A stretch of DNA of 64,000 bases, from NCBI RefSeq assembly GCF_024362695.1, contig NC_065417.1, forward strand, positions 12,269,001-12,333,000, in the 5' to 3' direction. This DNA is from Pectinophora gossypiella (lineage: Eukaryota; Arthropoda; Insecta; Lepidoptera; Gelechiidae). Of this stretch, positions 22,707 to 34,596 are shown in pieces. Below the pieces are notes generated by a model. It was not told the origin of the DNA. It did no database searches and worked only from the letters and a program-made list of their open reading frames with translations. The first letter of the stretch is position 1. Each line of letters begins with the position of its first letter. Both the position numbers and the translations under genes were made by a program.

Positions 22707-24277
22707 AGCTAGTACAAGTAGCTGACACGAGCCAGTTATTGCTGTAAACATCCGCGCTGACACATGCTTCCTTTTCAATTTACACCCCATTAGGGATTAA
22801 AGACATGAGTACATGTACTGTAGATACCTAGTACCTAGATCTGCGTCCGAATGAACTTACTTATACGTAATATTTTTGACAAGCGCACAGGAGTCCAGTA
22901 ACTTTATTTTCGAAATTTGAATTCTTACTTACTTTTCTAGAAGTTGCATTATATTATATTGCTTGCAGATACACCCCACGCATTCTGCACCTATGACGTA
23001 TAAATATGGGCAATTCATCGCGAGCAGACATCCCCGTCTATTGTGTTACAGGGCTCATGGGAAATACGCCGAGTACTTTAACAAGGGGGTCGTAACTTGC
23101 AAGTTGCAAGGTGTTGTATAGGGTTGTGTGTGAACGTTATGAACTCTGACTTGAATTTGACAAGGTTTTGTTCAGTATGGCCACACCATGCATTGACGTT
23201 AAACGATAAAAACTAAGTAGTATGTTAAATTAATGACAGGCTTAAAAGGCTACTAGGCCAGAGCCGTTAAACCCTTTCAAAAAAAAAAGTTTATTGCGAT
23301 GTCTGAGCGGTAACAATTGCTGTTACGTCGTTCTACCACATCCCGGACACTATATACAAACAAGCTCGTTTTACAAACCACACAAATCACAAACAAAAAG
23401 AAATTAACAATAAAAATTCACAATAGGTATAAATAAATAGGCTTTACACTTGACTAAAAAAAAACACCGAACTAATTAATTGCGTTCACATTATTTTTAC
23501 ATTATTAAGTACTTAAGCCTAGATTTAATTTTATTGCAAATGATTAGCTTATTTTGGTAAACAATCACCATAAAGTATGTACAGGCGCCACACAGGCGCC
23601 TTAGCGCGGGCAATTACTGTGATATCAAATATTAAAAGAACGTCAGCGTCCAATTTCAAAATTCGAACATATAAACGAAACTGATAAAAAACAAAAACAA
23701 TGGCCCGCGCGCTGCCTTCACGATTCAAGACTAAATTATGTTCGAGGGGGGTGAGGTAAACCTAACTCAGACGCTGGTGGGGAGCGGAGAGTTGCCGTTC
23801 TATACGTAGTATTATTCCTTATTCTATGGTTCTGTATATAAATCACAGGGGATGCCTCAAGTCGTAGCGACAACACAACAGTCAGCCCATCTCGCCTCTC
23901 CCTGCTGCTGTCTAATATTTGCAATAAAGCACAGGAAGCAACCAGTCCGTTTAGAGTCCTTATGACCTAACCTATTTATAAAACATTCAGAAAAAAGTTG
24001 TCTACTAAATTATGTACTTATCCAATATATTTTTTACACGTAGTACATTCCGTGAAAGACGAACAGTAAACCTACATTGATCAAATGGAAGTAGGTACCT
24101 ACTCTAAAACTTAGTTGGAGTTACAAACACAATGCCCGCAGCACTGAACTAAATATGAACTGAACTAATAGATGCTGTAAGTGGTTGCCAAGTACACATC
24201 AAATAATAGTAAGTACCTATGATCGAACGGGTAGCGTTATAACGCGAATATGCTTGTATGCTGGATGGGGAGCAAAT
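22707..24277. other. Intergenic
   Basis: Includes the short dispersed repeat at 23738-23850. AT-rich otherwise; nothing else recognised. Confidence 0.45.
23738..23850 (+). repeat. Short dispersed repeat (also at 6408-6480, 30555-30595, 47070-47105)
   Basis: GGGGGGTGAGGTAAACCTAA ... GGTGGGGAGCGGAGAGTTGC ... TATTATTCCTTATTCTATGG. The same text is diverged at 6.4 kb and as short ends at 30.56 kb and, inverted, just after opsin exon 5. Confidence 0.45.
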
Positions 24278-24591
24278 ATTGGTGCTAATTCCTGTAAATA
24301 CCATCTAATTTTATTTTAAGTTATATCTGTCCTTTTCTTATCCGCCGAAAAGGAAAGGGACGGGTAATCGACAAGCATAAAATTTATGGAACACACGTCA
24401 ATTTTAAGCACAAATCTAAACCAACCGTCTAAAAATTTTACGTCAGTCAATAACCCGACACATTCATTTACTCATTCTTCCTAAAATTAAGAGCTGTGAA
24501 TCATCCGTCCCTTTCCTTTTCGACGGATACGAAAATGACGGATATAACCTAAAATAAAATTAGGCGGTGTCTGCAGGAATCGGGGCCATTA
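24278..24591 (+). mobile_element. MITE family K, full copy 1
   Basis: An about 314-bp element with inverted ends: TTGGTGCTAATTCCTGTAAA ... TCCGCCGAAAAGGAAAGGGA, and inverse near the right end CCGTCCCTTTCCTTTTCGAC ... GGAATCGGGGCCATTA. The same element occurs inverted at 58216-58529. Confidence 0.75.
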
Positions 24592-24617
24592 CAAACTTAA
24601 AAAGCAATATTACTCTT

Positions 24618-24830
24618 TTTTATTTGCACATATAAAAGTAAATCATTCCGGTCTCCTATGGTACACCGGCTTGCTTCTCAAACTGGGAGCGCCGTCTAGG
24701 ACTGGAGCGAATATACTCATGAGCTTAAGTTGTGTTAAAAGTAGATGCGCAATATTAACAAATAACCAATAGCAATATTGCTTTTTTAGACGAATTGTTT
24801 CAATTGGCCGTTTTAACCCCCATGTTGCTT
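24618..24830. mobile_element. MITE family L, degraded copy
   Basis: TTTGCACATATAAAAGTAAA at the left and AGCAATATTGCTTTTTTAGA ... GGCCGTTTTAACCCCCATG at the right match internal and right-end parts of family L. Confidence 0.5.
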
Positions 24831-25702
24831 GAAGTTGCAATGGACAACTACTCAAGCAGAATACATGCCTCCATCAGAATTAATACTCAAATATCATAAT
24901 GCCTCTAGCTTAATTACCCGACAGCGGCGAAGAAAAAAGGAAGGTTATGTGTATGATCGCTATGTATGTATTTTCCTTAAAGTTATACACCAAAGCTTGC
25001 TCTTGGGCCAATTTGCAACGTCATCGTCACTGAGACACTTATCCCTCTTGTCAACCAAGCTTTTCTTCCAAGTAATTTAACAAGGAAGTAGACGAGACGT
25101 TGTTATGTAATAATGGGAAAAAATAATGAAATCTCCAGCACAACAGGGAGTACCAATAGTCCCCTGGGACCGGCGTACGTACGACGCACTGCCCCATAAT
25201 TGCATCTGCGCCCATATTGCAGCCATTAGGTACTATGCACTTGTACTACACTCCTCTATCAACTGCATTGTTGGAGGCAATAATATCTGTGCTCTGTGTC
25301 CGTAATAGAAACTCTTTCCTGTAGAAACTATGAATATGAGCAAAGAGATTTTTACTTTTTTTTAAGAACGCGTTTAACACTGGCAGATTTTTCTGAAAGA
25401 AATGATCAATTTAGCCTTTAAATAGAAAAATAAATAAATTAGAAATCTTTTTAAATGAAATTAATATTAATGGCGAGCACAAATATATTTTATGAAATAA
25501 TGGCCAGCGTTAGCGTGCGTGAAAGAGATTCATTACAATACAAGTTCATTGGCACATTTTCTTTTATTCTATTCTAAATACTAAATTGTATTTTATTTCA
25601 ATAAAAAGAAAATAAGTACTTAATAAACTTAGGATTTTAATGGTATTTTATTACAACTGGTACTTACTTTCGCGTAAATATAAATAACTTATTTACGCTC
25701 CA

Positions 25703-25768
25703 TTCCCCTTACAGTTTATTAAGGGGAGGTCTGTGCCCAGCAGTGGTACGTTATAGGCTATTTATAAT
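25703..25768 (+). repeat. SINE family B 3' tail, diverged
   Basis: TTCCCCTTACAGTTTATTAAG then GGGAGGTCTGTGCCCAGCAG, TGGTACGTTATAGGC. Confidence 0.5.
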
Positions 25769-25859
25769 ATTAAATTATGAACATATTTACGAAAGTTTGG
25801 CCATATTTATCGAAGTCGTCATACCATAGAAAATGTACGGAAAGTATATTTTCGCTGAA

Positions 25860-25905
25860 AAGTACATTATTATACTAAGTTGTCAACTAGCCTATATAAA
25901 TAAGA
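25860..25905 (-). repeat. Family P terminal fragment
   Basis: CTAAGTTGTCAACTAGCCTAT matches the family P end. A decayed body may extend left to about 25790 (GTCGTCATACCATAGAAAA). Confidence 0.4.
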
Positions 25906-26049
25906 CGAGTAAAGTCTAGCAGCTAGATTTATTTTCCCATGTATTTACTTGGCCTATAATGGCGACGGAGACAAATAGAGCGTGAGATGTGGATAACGAT
26001 TTATGTTGTTTGTTGAGGTTTATATTTCAGTCGACATCGCTCGTGTGAT

Positions 26050-26132
26050 TGTGAGACTGAAGATCGACCTCATCAACCCTGACGTCAGGGTAACTATTGA
26101 GCTGCCAAAGGCCTCTGACAGAACTCATGTAA
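26050..26132 (-). repeat. SINE family A, small fragment
   Basis: ACCTCATCAACCCTGACGTC ... CTGCCAAAGGCCTCTGACAG ... ACTCATGTAA. Only the 3' core. Confidence 0.5.
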
Positions 26133-26651
26133 TTTTGAATGCGTACCGCCCCGGTGTAAGTAGGTAACTAATGAATTTATCCGCTCAGATTTGAAATACA
26201 TACTATAAGTACTTAACTTAGTTACTAAAACACAAGATTTCTTTTTATTTTTCCACGTTAACTTATGAATATATAATATGTGATAGTTGCTCGAAATTTT
26301 GCGAAGTTATGAAAGCGCCATTTTCAATTTGAATTAACAGCTGTCTTTACGTACTTACGCATGCAAACTTTACTGTGTAACTAAGTTTTTAAAGTAAATA
26401 TACTTTAATATTCGATTTATGCGGGTCAGAAATATGTTCGTCTATTCTTCTCAATAACTATAGTCCAATTGAATTAACTTAGCACAACAAAAATAAAGCC
26501 AATAGTACAACAGTAATAAGGCGAAATTCACAAGCCTCGTTCAAACCTTAACAAGTAATACCTACTTAAGGCTTTTAGTTCTAAAATAATTGTAATGAGT
26601 TGTTTGATATACTTACTCACTTTGCTTTTTTTTATTTTGACGTGACTTAAG

Positions 26652-26794
26652 TATTGTACATTTGCTGAAATTACTTGGCTGGAGAAATGGAGAGCGTTGA
26701 GCGCTTTTACACGGTACAAAATTGAAGGCAACAGCTCTGAAGGCGCGAACCGCGACCAGGTTATCGTCGTTTCAGAAGATGAAGAAGAAGAAAC
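26652..26794 (+). CDS. Weak candidate internal exon, acidic tail, function unknown
   Basis: A 143-nt open stretch between TTAAG (acceptor-like, after a T-rich run at 26620-26640) and a perfect donor GTAAGT at 26795. Read in phase 0 it gives 47 codons, beginning YCTFAEITWLEKWRALSAF and ending DQVIVVSEDEEEET. The end resembles a SUMO-interaction motif (VIVV followed by acidic residues). Codons are GC-richer than the flanks. I recognise no family and found no partner exon. The GAAGAAGAAG end could instead be simple repeat. Confidence 0.25.
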
Positions 26795-27479
26795 GTAAGT
26801 AAATACCTAGAGAATGAATAATTAAGTAAATATCAACGAAGAATGAATAATTTTCCACGAGTTTTAGAGGATTTTAAAGAAGATTTTCAAGGCCATTAAA
26901 GCTATCATCAGGGGTCTGTAATGTTCCATAAAACCGCTCAGCCGCTAACTTGATCGGGCGACCGTCTCGTGTAATGGCGACCTAAGTCGCTAATCCACGG
27001 TTTACGGGCGAACGCGCTTGCTACCAGACTAATTCTGATACCAATTAGCTGTTAAATAAACCACTTAACACAAAGTCGATTTATACAAATCTACCGGTTT
27101 AACTTCGTGCCAGTGGCTTTCAAAGTTGCCTTTCAAATGACGGCTTTCTGTCTTGTAAGGAGGAAATGTTGTAAGGAAACCACATCTGAGGGAACTTTTG
27201 AGTAGGTAGGACTCAACCCTTAAGTACCTACTTAAGGGTTGAGTCTTCCGTACAACAGAATATCAATGAGTGATGTAGAAAGTCTGGTTTGTCTAAGTAC
27301 TTATATACATAATTATAATAATATATATCTCCTCCCTCTACTATGTCTTAATTTAAACATTTTATATCAAAACCATCAACCAACCAACCAGCTCTGGATG
27401 CAAAACTAAACTAAATACTTAATGCAAAATCTATCAAAAGCTTGACCGAAATAAAATCCCGATACACTCATTTTGCAAA

Positions 27480-28150
27480 ATCCAATACCTCTACATCCGG
27501 GCACCGCATGCCAAACCGCGCCAAACCGCATTGGAAACAAAATGGCGTCATGACATCAGCTGTAACCGCTTCGCGCGCTTTTCACATTTCCCGCCAAATG
27601 GGGGCATTACGGCCGCATTCGTGTCATTGTCATTCGGAACCGCTCTGGAATTGATTCACGTCGTCGAGGATGATGGAACAATGCAGATGCGTTTAGCTAA
27701 AGTACGCTTTACACTCTGCCTGGTGCGACACGTAACCATCAGTTATGTTTACATTGTTTACACGTATATTACAATACTAAATAATTCATAGATACCTTAC
27801 CTATCAACAAAGTTTATGTTTATTAGTTGTAAACTTAACTTCTTAATAAGATTGTATTCGCGACAATATAACCAACAACAATCCCCCTCCTTCATTGGTG
27901 AAATAATTAGTACGACGCGGTACGGCGTCATTGTCAAGATGCTCCATATTTCAAAACCAAGTTGTCTGTATTTGAACAAGATGTAACACTTTGTACATGA
28001 GTGTAAGTAGTTCGCATTCGCATTAGTTGTCGGGGTGATATGACGCGACATGTCACAACTCCAACAGAATAGGCTGTCGCGCCCGCGGCGTCGCGTCGCG
28101 TGTGTCGTCGTGTCGGGATGTCACCCGCCTCGCGACCCGTCACTCGGGAC
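27480..28150. promoter_or_regulatory. CpG-rich stretch, possible promoter or enhancer
   Basis: Strongly GC- and CpG-richer than the AT-rich surroundings, with the densest run at 28075-28150 (CGCGCCCGCGGCGTCGCG). It includes an E2F-like TTTCCCGCC at 27587-27595 and AAAATGGCG at 27539. Small overlapping open frames on both strands look like by-products of base composition. No gene recognised. Confidence 0.25.
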
Positions 28151-29029
28151 GCTTTTAAGGAGTGCCCTTGTGTTAAGACCACAAACACCCTATAACAATA
28201 TCACACCGCGAATCCAACATTACAATGCAATCTTCAGCCCTTAAACCCCTTAACTACCGTATTTGTCAAGATTTAGTTCCAAACCATTTATTTAATGAAA
28301 AAAAAAAGAAGCGGACCCCCTCGAATCCTCTTATCGGTAAACCATTCAAATTAAATATCCACTGTAATGACGTTCGCTTTCAATCTAAACGAACGAAAAT
28401 GGGTGGGAGAACTCCTAATAACATTAAATCGTCAGACAATAACATCCTTGAATCATTTCGGAGACGAAAGCGGAGTAAATTACATGTCAAATGGTTGGAA
28501 ATCCAGAAATATTCCTCGATAATTTTCTGAGCGCCTCCCGCCGCGCGGTGCCCTGGCGCTACCCCCTCGACCCCGATGACAAGGATATCTAAATGTCATT
28601 ATAAGTTTGAGCAGAGCGCGGGAATTCCGAGCTGAGGGCTGTTTTCAACGGTTTTCCTGCAAATACCATTTGTTAAAACTCAAATCCGCAATTACTTTAA
28701 TATGCCTGTAATCGGTTCCGAACTTCCCAATTCCTACAGCTTTTGGACCTATTTGATTCGATAGAAGCCCATGAAAACCACTAATACTTAATGGCTTTAT
28801 TTTTTTTTGAAAAATATTTTAATGACCCAGTCGCCAGGATTCTTTGTGTTGTGAAAGTTCTTTCGCCTCAACTCTCGCAACTAGACATTCAATCTTTTCA
28901 CATTCATCCTAAAGCGGAACAAGAAAGGAGGATATTATAGCGCGAATTGTTTTGGTTACATACTTATTTAAATATATTGAATATTTCGTTCACTTTGTCT
29001 GAATTATGATACTTACAAAACATACCAAC

Positions 29030-29125
29030 ATACATCCTACTTTGATAGACATACGCCCATAATTCCTACTCGCACCCTACTAATGTAAACAGAGCGTCAA
29101 ATAATCAAAATACAACTTGCAATAA
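29030..29125 (-). repeat. Family C fragment, diverged
   Basis: CATACGCCCATAATTCCTAC ... GTCAAATAATCAAAATACAA ... CTTGCAATAATG. Confidence 0.35.
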
Positions 29126-29421
29126 TGACCCCCATTCTCTGTATGGTTTTGTGATTTGGGTCATGTACTAAGTATTCCTAATTATACATTCATTTATTCA
29201 AATTTGCTTCCAAAAAGAAAGAAAGAAAAGAAAAGAAAAAAGACGATGATTAGATAGTAATTACGTAATCGGAAATTCGTGGTTTTTGCCTATCCGAACG
29301 GCCAATACGTGGGATAGTAAGTATGTATGTATGTTTCTTCTTCTTCAAGTGCCATCGTCTCCATCCTAACAGTCGTGTATGAGAAGAAAAAAACAAGAGT
29401 TTGAGAGATTTATTTTTGTTT

Positions 29422-29476
29422 TGACTTGGCCTGTGCCCAGCCAGTGGGGCGTATGTAGGCTGTTTATGTTATGTCA
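29422..29476 (+). repeat. SINE family B 3' tail, fragment
   Basis: TTGGCCTGTGCCCAGCCAGT, GGGGCGTATGTAGGCTGTTT, ATGTTATGTCA. Confidence 0.5.
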
Positions 29477-30106
29477 GCTTGTTTTTTATACGAATCCAGC
29501 ATAGCAAAACGGAGGGTTATTTTATTTCAGTCTCTCCAGAGACTCTTCTAGACGGTATTCTAGACAAAATGTTCGTTAAATCGCGGTGTCTGCGCTTCGT
29601 TTTATTCCAGTCTGTATATGATCTCTCTTATGAAAAATGCAGGGCGTCCGAACAAAGCCCCCGCGCTCTCGTCATTTATTCAAATTTATTCAGCTCCAGG
29701 TCCATCGAGCGTGGTCGCGGCAATTTGTAAATGGATAGAAACGAATATGCGGAGAGGCTGGTGGCCTGTCACCGTTATGATTCATCATATACAGTGAAAA
29801 CCTCGTCAGTGCATTTGGCAATGCACAATTGCACACACTACGAGTAAGTATTTCATTCCGGGTAAAAATTTAGATCTACTAGGAGTGAAACTAACATGTG
29901 CGTAGCGAGGTTTTGGTTGTTAATTGTTACCAGCCTTTATAGATCTAACAGTTGCCTGAATTTACTTATTTTTTAAATGTTTTTTACCATGTGTTTTACC
30001 AAGAATGCACTCACGAAGTTGTCACTATAAGGCAACTATATGCTAGGATTGCAACCGTGTGGCCGCAATATCCTTTCAAGAAATGACAAGCTTGGATTAT
30101 CAATCT

Positions 30107-30200
30107 GTCACCGTACGGTTCATCATAATAATCTATTTCGGGACTAATGTCTTATTGATTACTTGAGGCTCTGCCCAGTCCGATAGTGATACGAGTGTAG
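30107..30200 (+). repeat. Family C fragment, diverged
   Basis: CGGTTCATCATAATAATCTA ... TTGATTACTTGAGGCTCTGC ... CCAGTCCGATAGTGATACG. Confidence 0.4.
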
Positions 30201-32105
30201 TCTACCACGAAAGAAGTCCCGCGTATCGTGCAATATCTACATTGAATAATTATGACTTGTCAATTAGTTTCTGTAAAATCCGCGGGACTTCATTCCTGGC
30301 GCGTAGTCTACGCGTATATTATGTAGAAAAGAATGATTCACCGCCCCATTATGACGTGTGTTTGCTGTATGTAAGTACCCCAGGATAGCGAGGATAGTGG
30401 GGACACAGACGCCCCTTTTACTCACCCTACGAGAAAGGTTGAAAAAGAAAAACTAAAGCTTTTGAAGTGTGCAGTAAAAGTTACAGAAATGAGTAGGATT
30501 TATACCATTAAATTGTTTGAATTTGGAATACTTAATTTACGTTCAAAGTAAATTTTAAACTACGTAGTATCATTCCTTATTCTATGATTTAAACTTAACA
30601 TAACTTACGCCTTTTTCCCACCAGGGTAAGCAGGAACTATGGAACTAAACTAAAACTAAATTAAACTTATTTTTTTTCCTAGTATAAAGTACGAATACAA
30701 AAATGCTTGGTACAGTTAATCGGAAAAGGAGAGCGTAGTTCTTAGACTGCCAATAATAGCGCATTTTATTCAAAAATGCCTTTCCATTTTCAAACTGTTC
30801 CATTTCTACAAAAACCGGAATTAACAGTTATTTTCTAGACACATTGACTAAACATCCGGATATGGTTATCCGGTAGTACTTTATAAGTACACAATATATG
30901 GTACACAACGTAGGTATATTACGTGAGGTACGTATGCGTCATATACGTTTTCTCGTTCAACATTTAAGAATGCCCCTCGAGCGAACTTTGAACAAATGCC
31001 TGGCTTTTAATATAACGCCTAATCATCCCCTTGTGCTTCATAACAGCAGCTTAACAAGAGCCATAAATTCTTTTCATCACTCTTATTCATTATACATTGC
31101 AGTGTTCGTATGAGGCAAGCTGTGAGCATAATTGGTTTTGGACGGGACGACGTATGGGCACGTATGGGCCAACGTTTGGCCAAGTGTTGGCGACGTTTGG
31201 GCTCATAAGTTTTATGCCAGATTTCCTTAATAGTCTAGTTGATAGTTTCAAGCTGTTATGGGGTGCGACGGTTGGTGTCTTATGAGTTATATCGGCTTTT
31301 ATTGCTATACTTAAGTGTACCTACTTTGATTATAGAACTATGTTGTGTAATTTTTTTGCTTATTTCAGTAGGGTTCTATTTTTTTTTTTTTAAATAAGCC
31401 CAGTTAATGTAAAAGTTGCTTTGTCACTGTTTTAATTCCTCTTTAGGGACGTTCTACTTTGTATAAAACCCCTCGGTTGTTCGTAGGGTTGTGTCTACTT
31501 ACGCGTAGAATTCGGACTATCCAGGCTTCGTTCTCTAAAAAAAGTATAGGTGGCGCTGTACGGATTTAACCTTCCAATTTCAAAGATAATAGACATACCT
31601 AAGCAAGTTTTATCTTTGTTTTTGTGTACAAATGCTGACTTTTGTTATTACACCCATTTATTACACATCTTAAATCCAATATTTTCTAATCTTAATAAAG
31701 TGAAACAATATAGGTAGCAACATTCTAAACGTATCTGATCCAAAATATCAAGCAACAATTATTTTTATATAATATATTTTTGCTTCTGATATTACATTCT
31801 ATTTTTGAACAATTATGTAAAAAAAACATCTTCTACATTTATTAAGTAGGTCTATGTTTTTGACAAATATTGAAGTTTGAAAAAGACAAAACGTGTTAAT
31901 TTGTTAGTAAAATTTAGCGAAATCCTCGTGACCCCTCCTTTCGATCATACCGGCTGTTGTTTCTACAAACAAACACCAAACTGAACATTTAACAAGTCCA
32001 GAGTTACGCATTCTAATTTTTCATTTTGGACGGGCCATCCTGTATAAAGTAGGCACCTTTACCTACCTAAATGAAATAACTTGTTGACTTGCGGCTGTGC
32101 CCACT

Positions 32106-32385
32106 TCAGGACCCCGATACCGACCCCGCCGGCGTGGTCAACGATTTCTCTCAATCAGCGCTTATCGCTATCAACCCACTAGGGTCGATTAATTATTATT
32201 CTTTCAAATATTTTTCCTCTCAGACGACGCCCTGACCCGAGGTTCGCGCCCAACTGGGCACCCTCAGGCCTGTTGTCTTAAACGTCGTACCAGGTGAGAG
32301 CCTTCAGCGCTCCCCATTTGTCCGGCCAAGTAGTTAACGCCGTCTGCGGCAAATCTACAATAAGTCACGTCAAAAAAAAATGGCT
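32106..32385 (+). repeat. Family H repeat, copy 1
   Basis: CAGGACCCCGATACCGACCC, AATCAGCGCTTATCGCTATC, CACTAGGGTCGATTAA, CGAGGTTCGCGCCCAACTGG, CCCATTTGTCCGGCCAAGTA. The opposite strand carries the hairpin CGACCCTAGTGGGTCG in most copies. No convincing frame. GC-richer than its surroundings. Confidence 0.65.
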
Positions 32386-32957
32386 GTGCCCATCTCATTA
32401 GAGATTACAGACGCAACATTCTGTACTATGTCAGATGTGTCTTAATATTTGGTGAATTGTAAATTGGCAAGTTACCAATGTCATAAAAAAATAAATGTTA
32501 TTATTATTCGATTAAATATTTTTATAATTTTATTATTATTATTAGAGCTGCGGGTTCAAATCAGAGCCACACTTTTTCGATTTAATGTTCTCTTCGTGAG
32601 TGTAATTAAAACAAAATCCTTCACCAATATTATGCCCTTCGTGTGTGGCACGAATTGTCCCATTATTCGAGTTTTGCCTTAAGGGTGATATACAATGTCA
32701 ACTAAGGGCGTATTTCACCATAATGCACCAAGGTTGGTTGAAGTGCGTCCTTCACCGATTTCTATTAATTGAGGACACGCGTATACCCAAAATGTTTACA
32801 TAGCTTACCCATTCATGGATAGACCCAAGACGTACCATTAGGTGTAGAGTACATTTTACGGCAATTTTCTAAGCCTTTCGAAGGACGTAATATACGATCC
32901 CGACGATACGATTACTCTAGCCATAGAGGCAGCCAATCAGCTCGCGACACCAAACAC

Positions 32958-33212
32958 TTCAGGACCCCGATACCGACCCCGCCGGCGTGGTCGACGATTT
33001 CCCTCAATCAGCGCTTATCGCTATCGACCCACTAGGGTCGATTAATTCTTTCAAATATTTTTCCTCTCAGACGACGCTCTGAGCCGAGGTTCGCGCCCAA
33101 CTGGGTACACTCGGGCCTGCTGTCTTAAACGTTGTACCGGGTGAGAGCCTTCAGCGCTCCCCATTTGTCCGGCCAAGTAGTTAATGCTATCTGACAAAAA
33201 AAAATCTAAGCC
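32958..33212 (+). repeat. Family H repeat, copy 2 (direct repeat of copy 1, 0.85 kb away)
   Basis: Closely matches 32106-32385 over its whole length, in the same orientation. Small indels (ATTATTATTC shortened) show independent insertion or an old duplication. Confidence 0.65.
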
Positions 33213-33404
33213 ACTTACTTGACTATCCTTTACGGATAAAGGGTCAATCCAAAACTTATTTTCCAAACTACAGTTTTATTCCCGACCTCATCCATACTCC
33301 TCAAACCAGAGACCGGATCGGGGGCAAGAATCTGACGACGTGTCCTGCATACAACAGCACTACTAACTACTTATTCGCACTACACAATCACACTTTACAT
33401 AAAG

Positions 33405-33710
33405 ACCGACCCTCGTGGTCCAGTGGTTGAGCGTTGGGGTTCCGGAAGTCCTGGGTTCGATTCTCGGTGGGGATATGTCACAAAAATTACGGTTAGGACG
33501 TTACAGGCTGATCACCTGATTGTCCGAAAGCAAGATGATCCGTGCTTCGGAAGGCACGTTAAGCCATTGATCCCGGTTACTGATGTAAGTAAGTAGTCGT
33601 TACATGAGCCACGTCTGGGGCCTTTGGCCGCTCAATAGTAACCCTGACACCAGAGTTGATGAAGTCGGTACTCCTACTTACAACCCCCACGATTGAAGAA
33701 GAAGAAGAAG
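33405..33710 (+). mobile_element. SINE family A, full-length copy
   Basis: tRNA-like head CTCGTGGTCCAGTGGTTGAG (A box) and GGGTTCGATTCTCGG (B box), body TGATTGTCCGAAAGCAAGAT, TTCGGAAGGCACGTTAAGCC, and a (GAA)n tail ending at 33710. This is the best preserved copy here. The split promoter boxes would drive RNA polymerase III; mobility depends on a LINE partner. Confidence 0.8.
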
Positions 33711-33811
33711 GTAAAGAACAATGATATGGCAAAATGACTATTATTTCTTTCCATGCATGACATTAAAATCCATAGAGATTGTGTCCTTTATAATATGATA
33801 AGTTAAAAAAA

Positions 33812-33917
33812 TCTTAGGACTTCGTATCAACAGTGGCTGCAAATTGTCTTTGATTACTTGTGGCTCTGCCCACCCCATTTGGGATTACGGGCGTGAGTTT
33901 ATGTATGTATGTATGTA
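33812..33917 (+). repeat. Family C 3' end with (ATGT)n tail
   Basis: CTTAGGACTTCGTATCAACA ... TTGTGGCTCTGCCCACCCCA ... GAGTTTATGTATGTATGTATG. Confidence 0.65.
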
Positions 33918-34471
33918 AAAAAATCATCTTTTATTGTCATAAATAAATAAGTGTTACAAAAAACACGTGTCATTGCTTAAAAACTAGATATTAATTACAT
34001 TTAAAATTCCCCAAAAAAAAAATCATCATCATCATTTAAAATCAAATTCAAAAATATCTTTATTCAGAACAGTTAGTTACACTTTGAATCGTCGTCAATA
34101 GATAAAAACATCGCAGATTGAATGCTACTCCGACCTGAATGAAGCTGTAAAAAAAACTAGGACTGAGTTACCATGGGTTGTCAATTTAAAAAGTTGGCTG
34201 CAAACATTTCATTATTAATTCTAGATAAGTACTTAACCACTACGTACTTAATGAAGATAAGTACCTAATAAAAATTAAATGCTGTTTGTTGCTAAGTGCA
34301 TCACTAAGAACGGCGGAACCGAATTGGGTTGTGTACTAGATTCAAGATAAATTATGAAATTCTAATACCAAAATAAAGACATCTAAATCTAACGAAAAAC
34401 ATTTCCTTTTTTAGTTTCAACTTATTTATGAATTTAAATCAAGAAAAATGTAATATAATTTAAAATAAGTA

Positions 34472-34596
34472 CGATATTTTATCACGTTTTTCTATGACGT
34501 CACAGTGTGCTTTTTCATACAAATTCCATAATTTTTCGTGTTTTGACATTTAGTAAAAAGTAGCTCATTTGACTAGTTGGAAACTAGCCTATTATC
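34472..34596 (-). repeat. Family P repeat with CRE, about 0.8 kb upstream of the opsin start site
   Basis: Reverse complement of the 17.8 kb copy (TATCACGTTTTTCTATGACG ... GGAAACTAGCCTATTA). TGACGTCA lies at 34495-34502. This is the repeat copy nearest the candidate opsin promoter. Confidence 0.65.

Larger units (their letters stand above)
28150..32105. other. Intergenic, about 4 kb
   Basis: Contains small B, C and R repeat fragments listed separately, and a G-rich imperfect repeat at about 31140-31205 (GTATGGGCCAACGTTTGGCC). No gene recognised. Confidence 0.45.

Noticed and set aside
27442..27791. Two overlapping open frames (70 and 86 codons)
   Set aside because: Different phases of the CpG-rich stretch; no protein family recognised and no splice or initiation context.
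28225..28530. Lys/Arg-rich 101-codon open frame
   Set aside because: No recognisable family, homopolymer lysine run from an A-tract, no exon-like boundaries. Kept as unassigned DNA.
33405..33480. tRNA gene at the head of SINE A
   Set aside because: A and B boxes are present, but the cloverleaf is degraded and the sequence continues into a repeated SINE body found in many copies.
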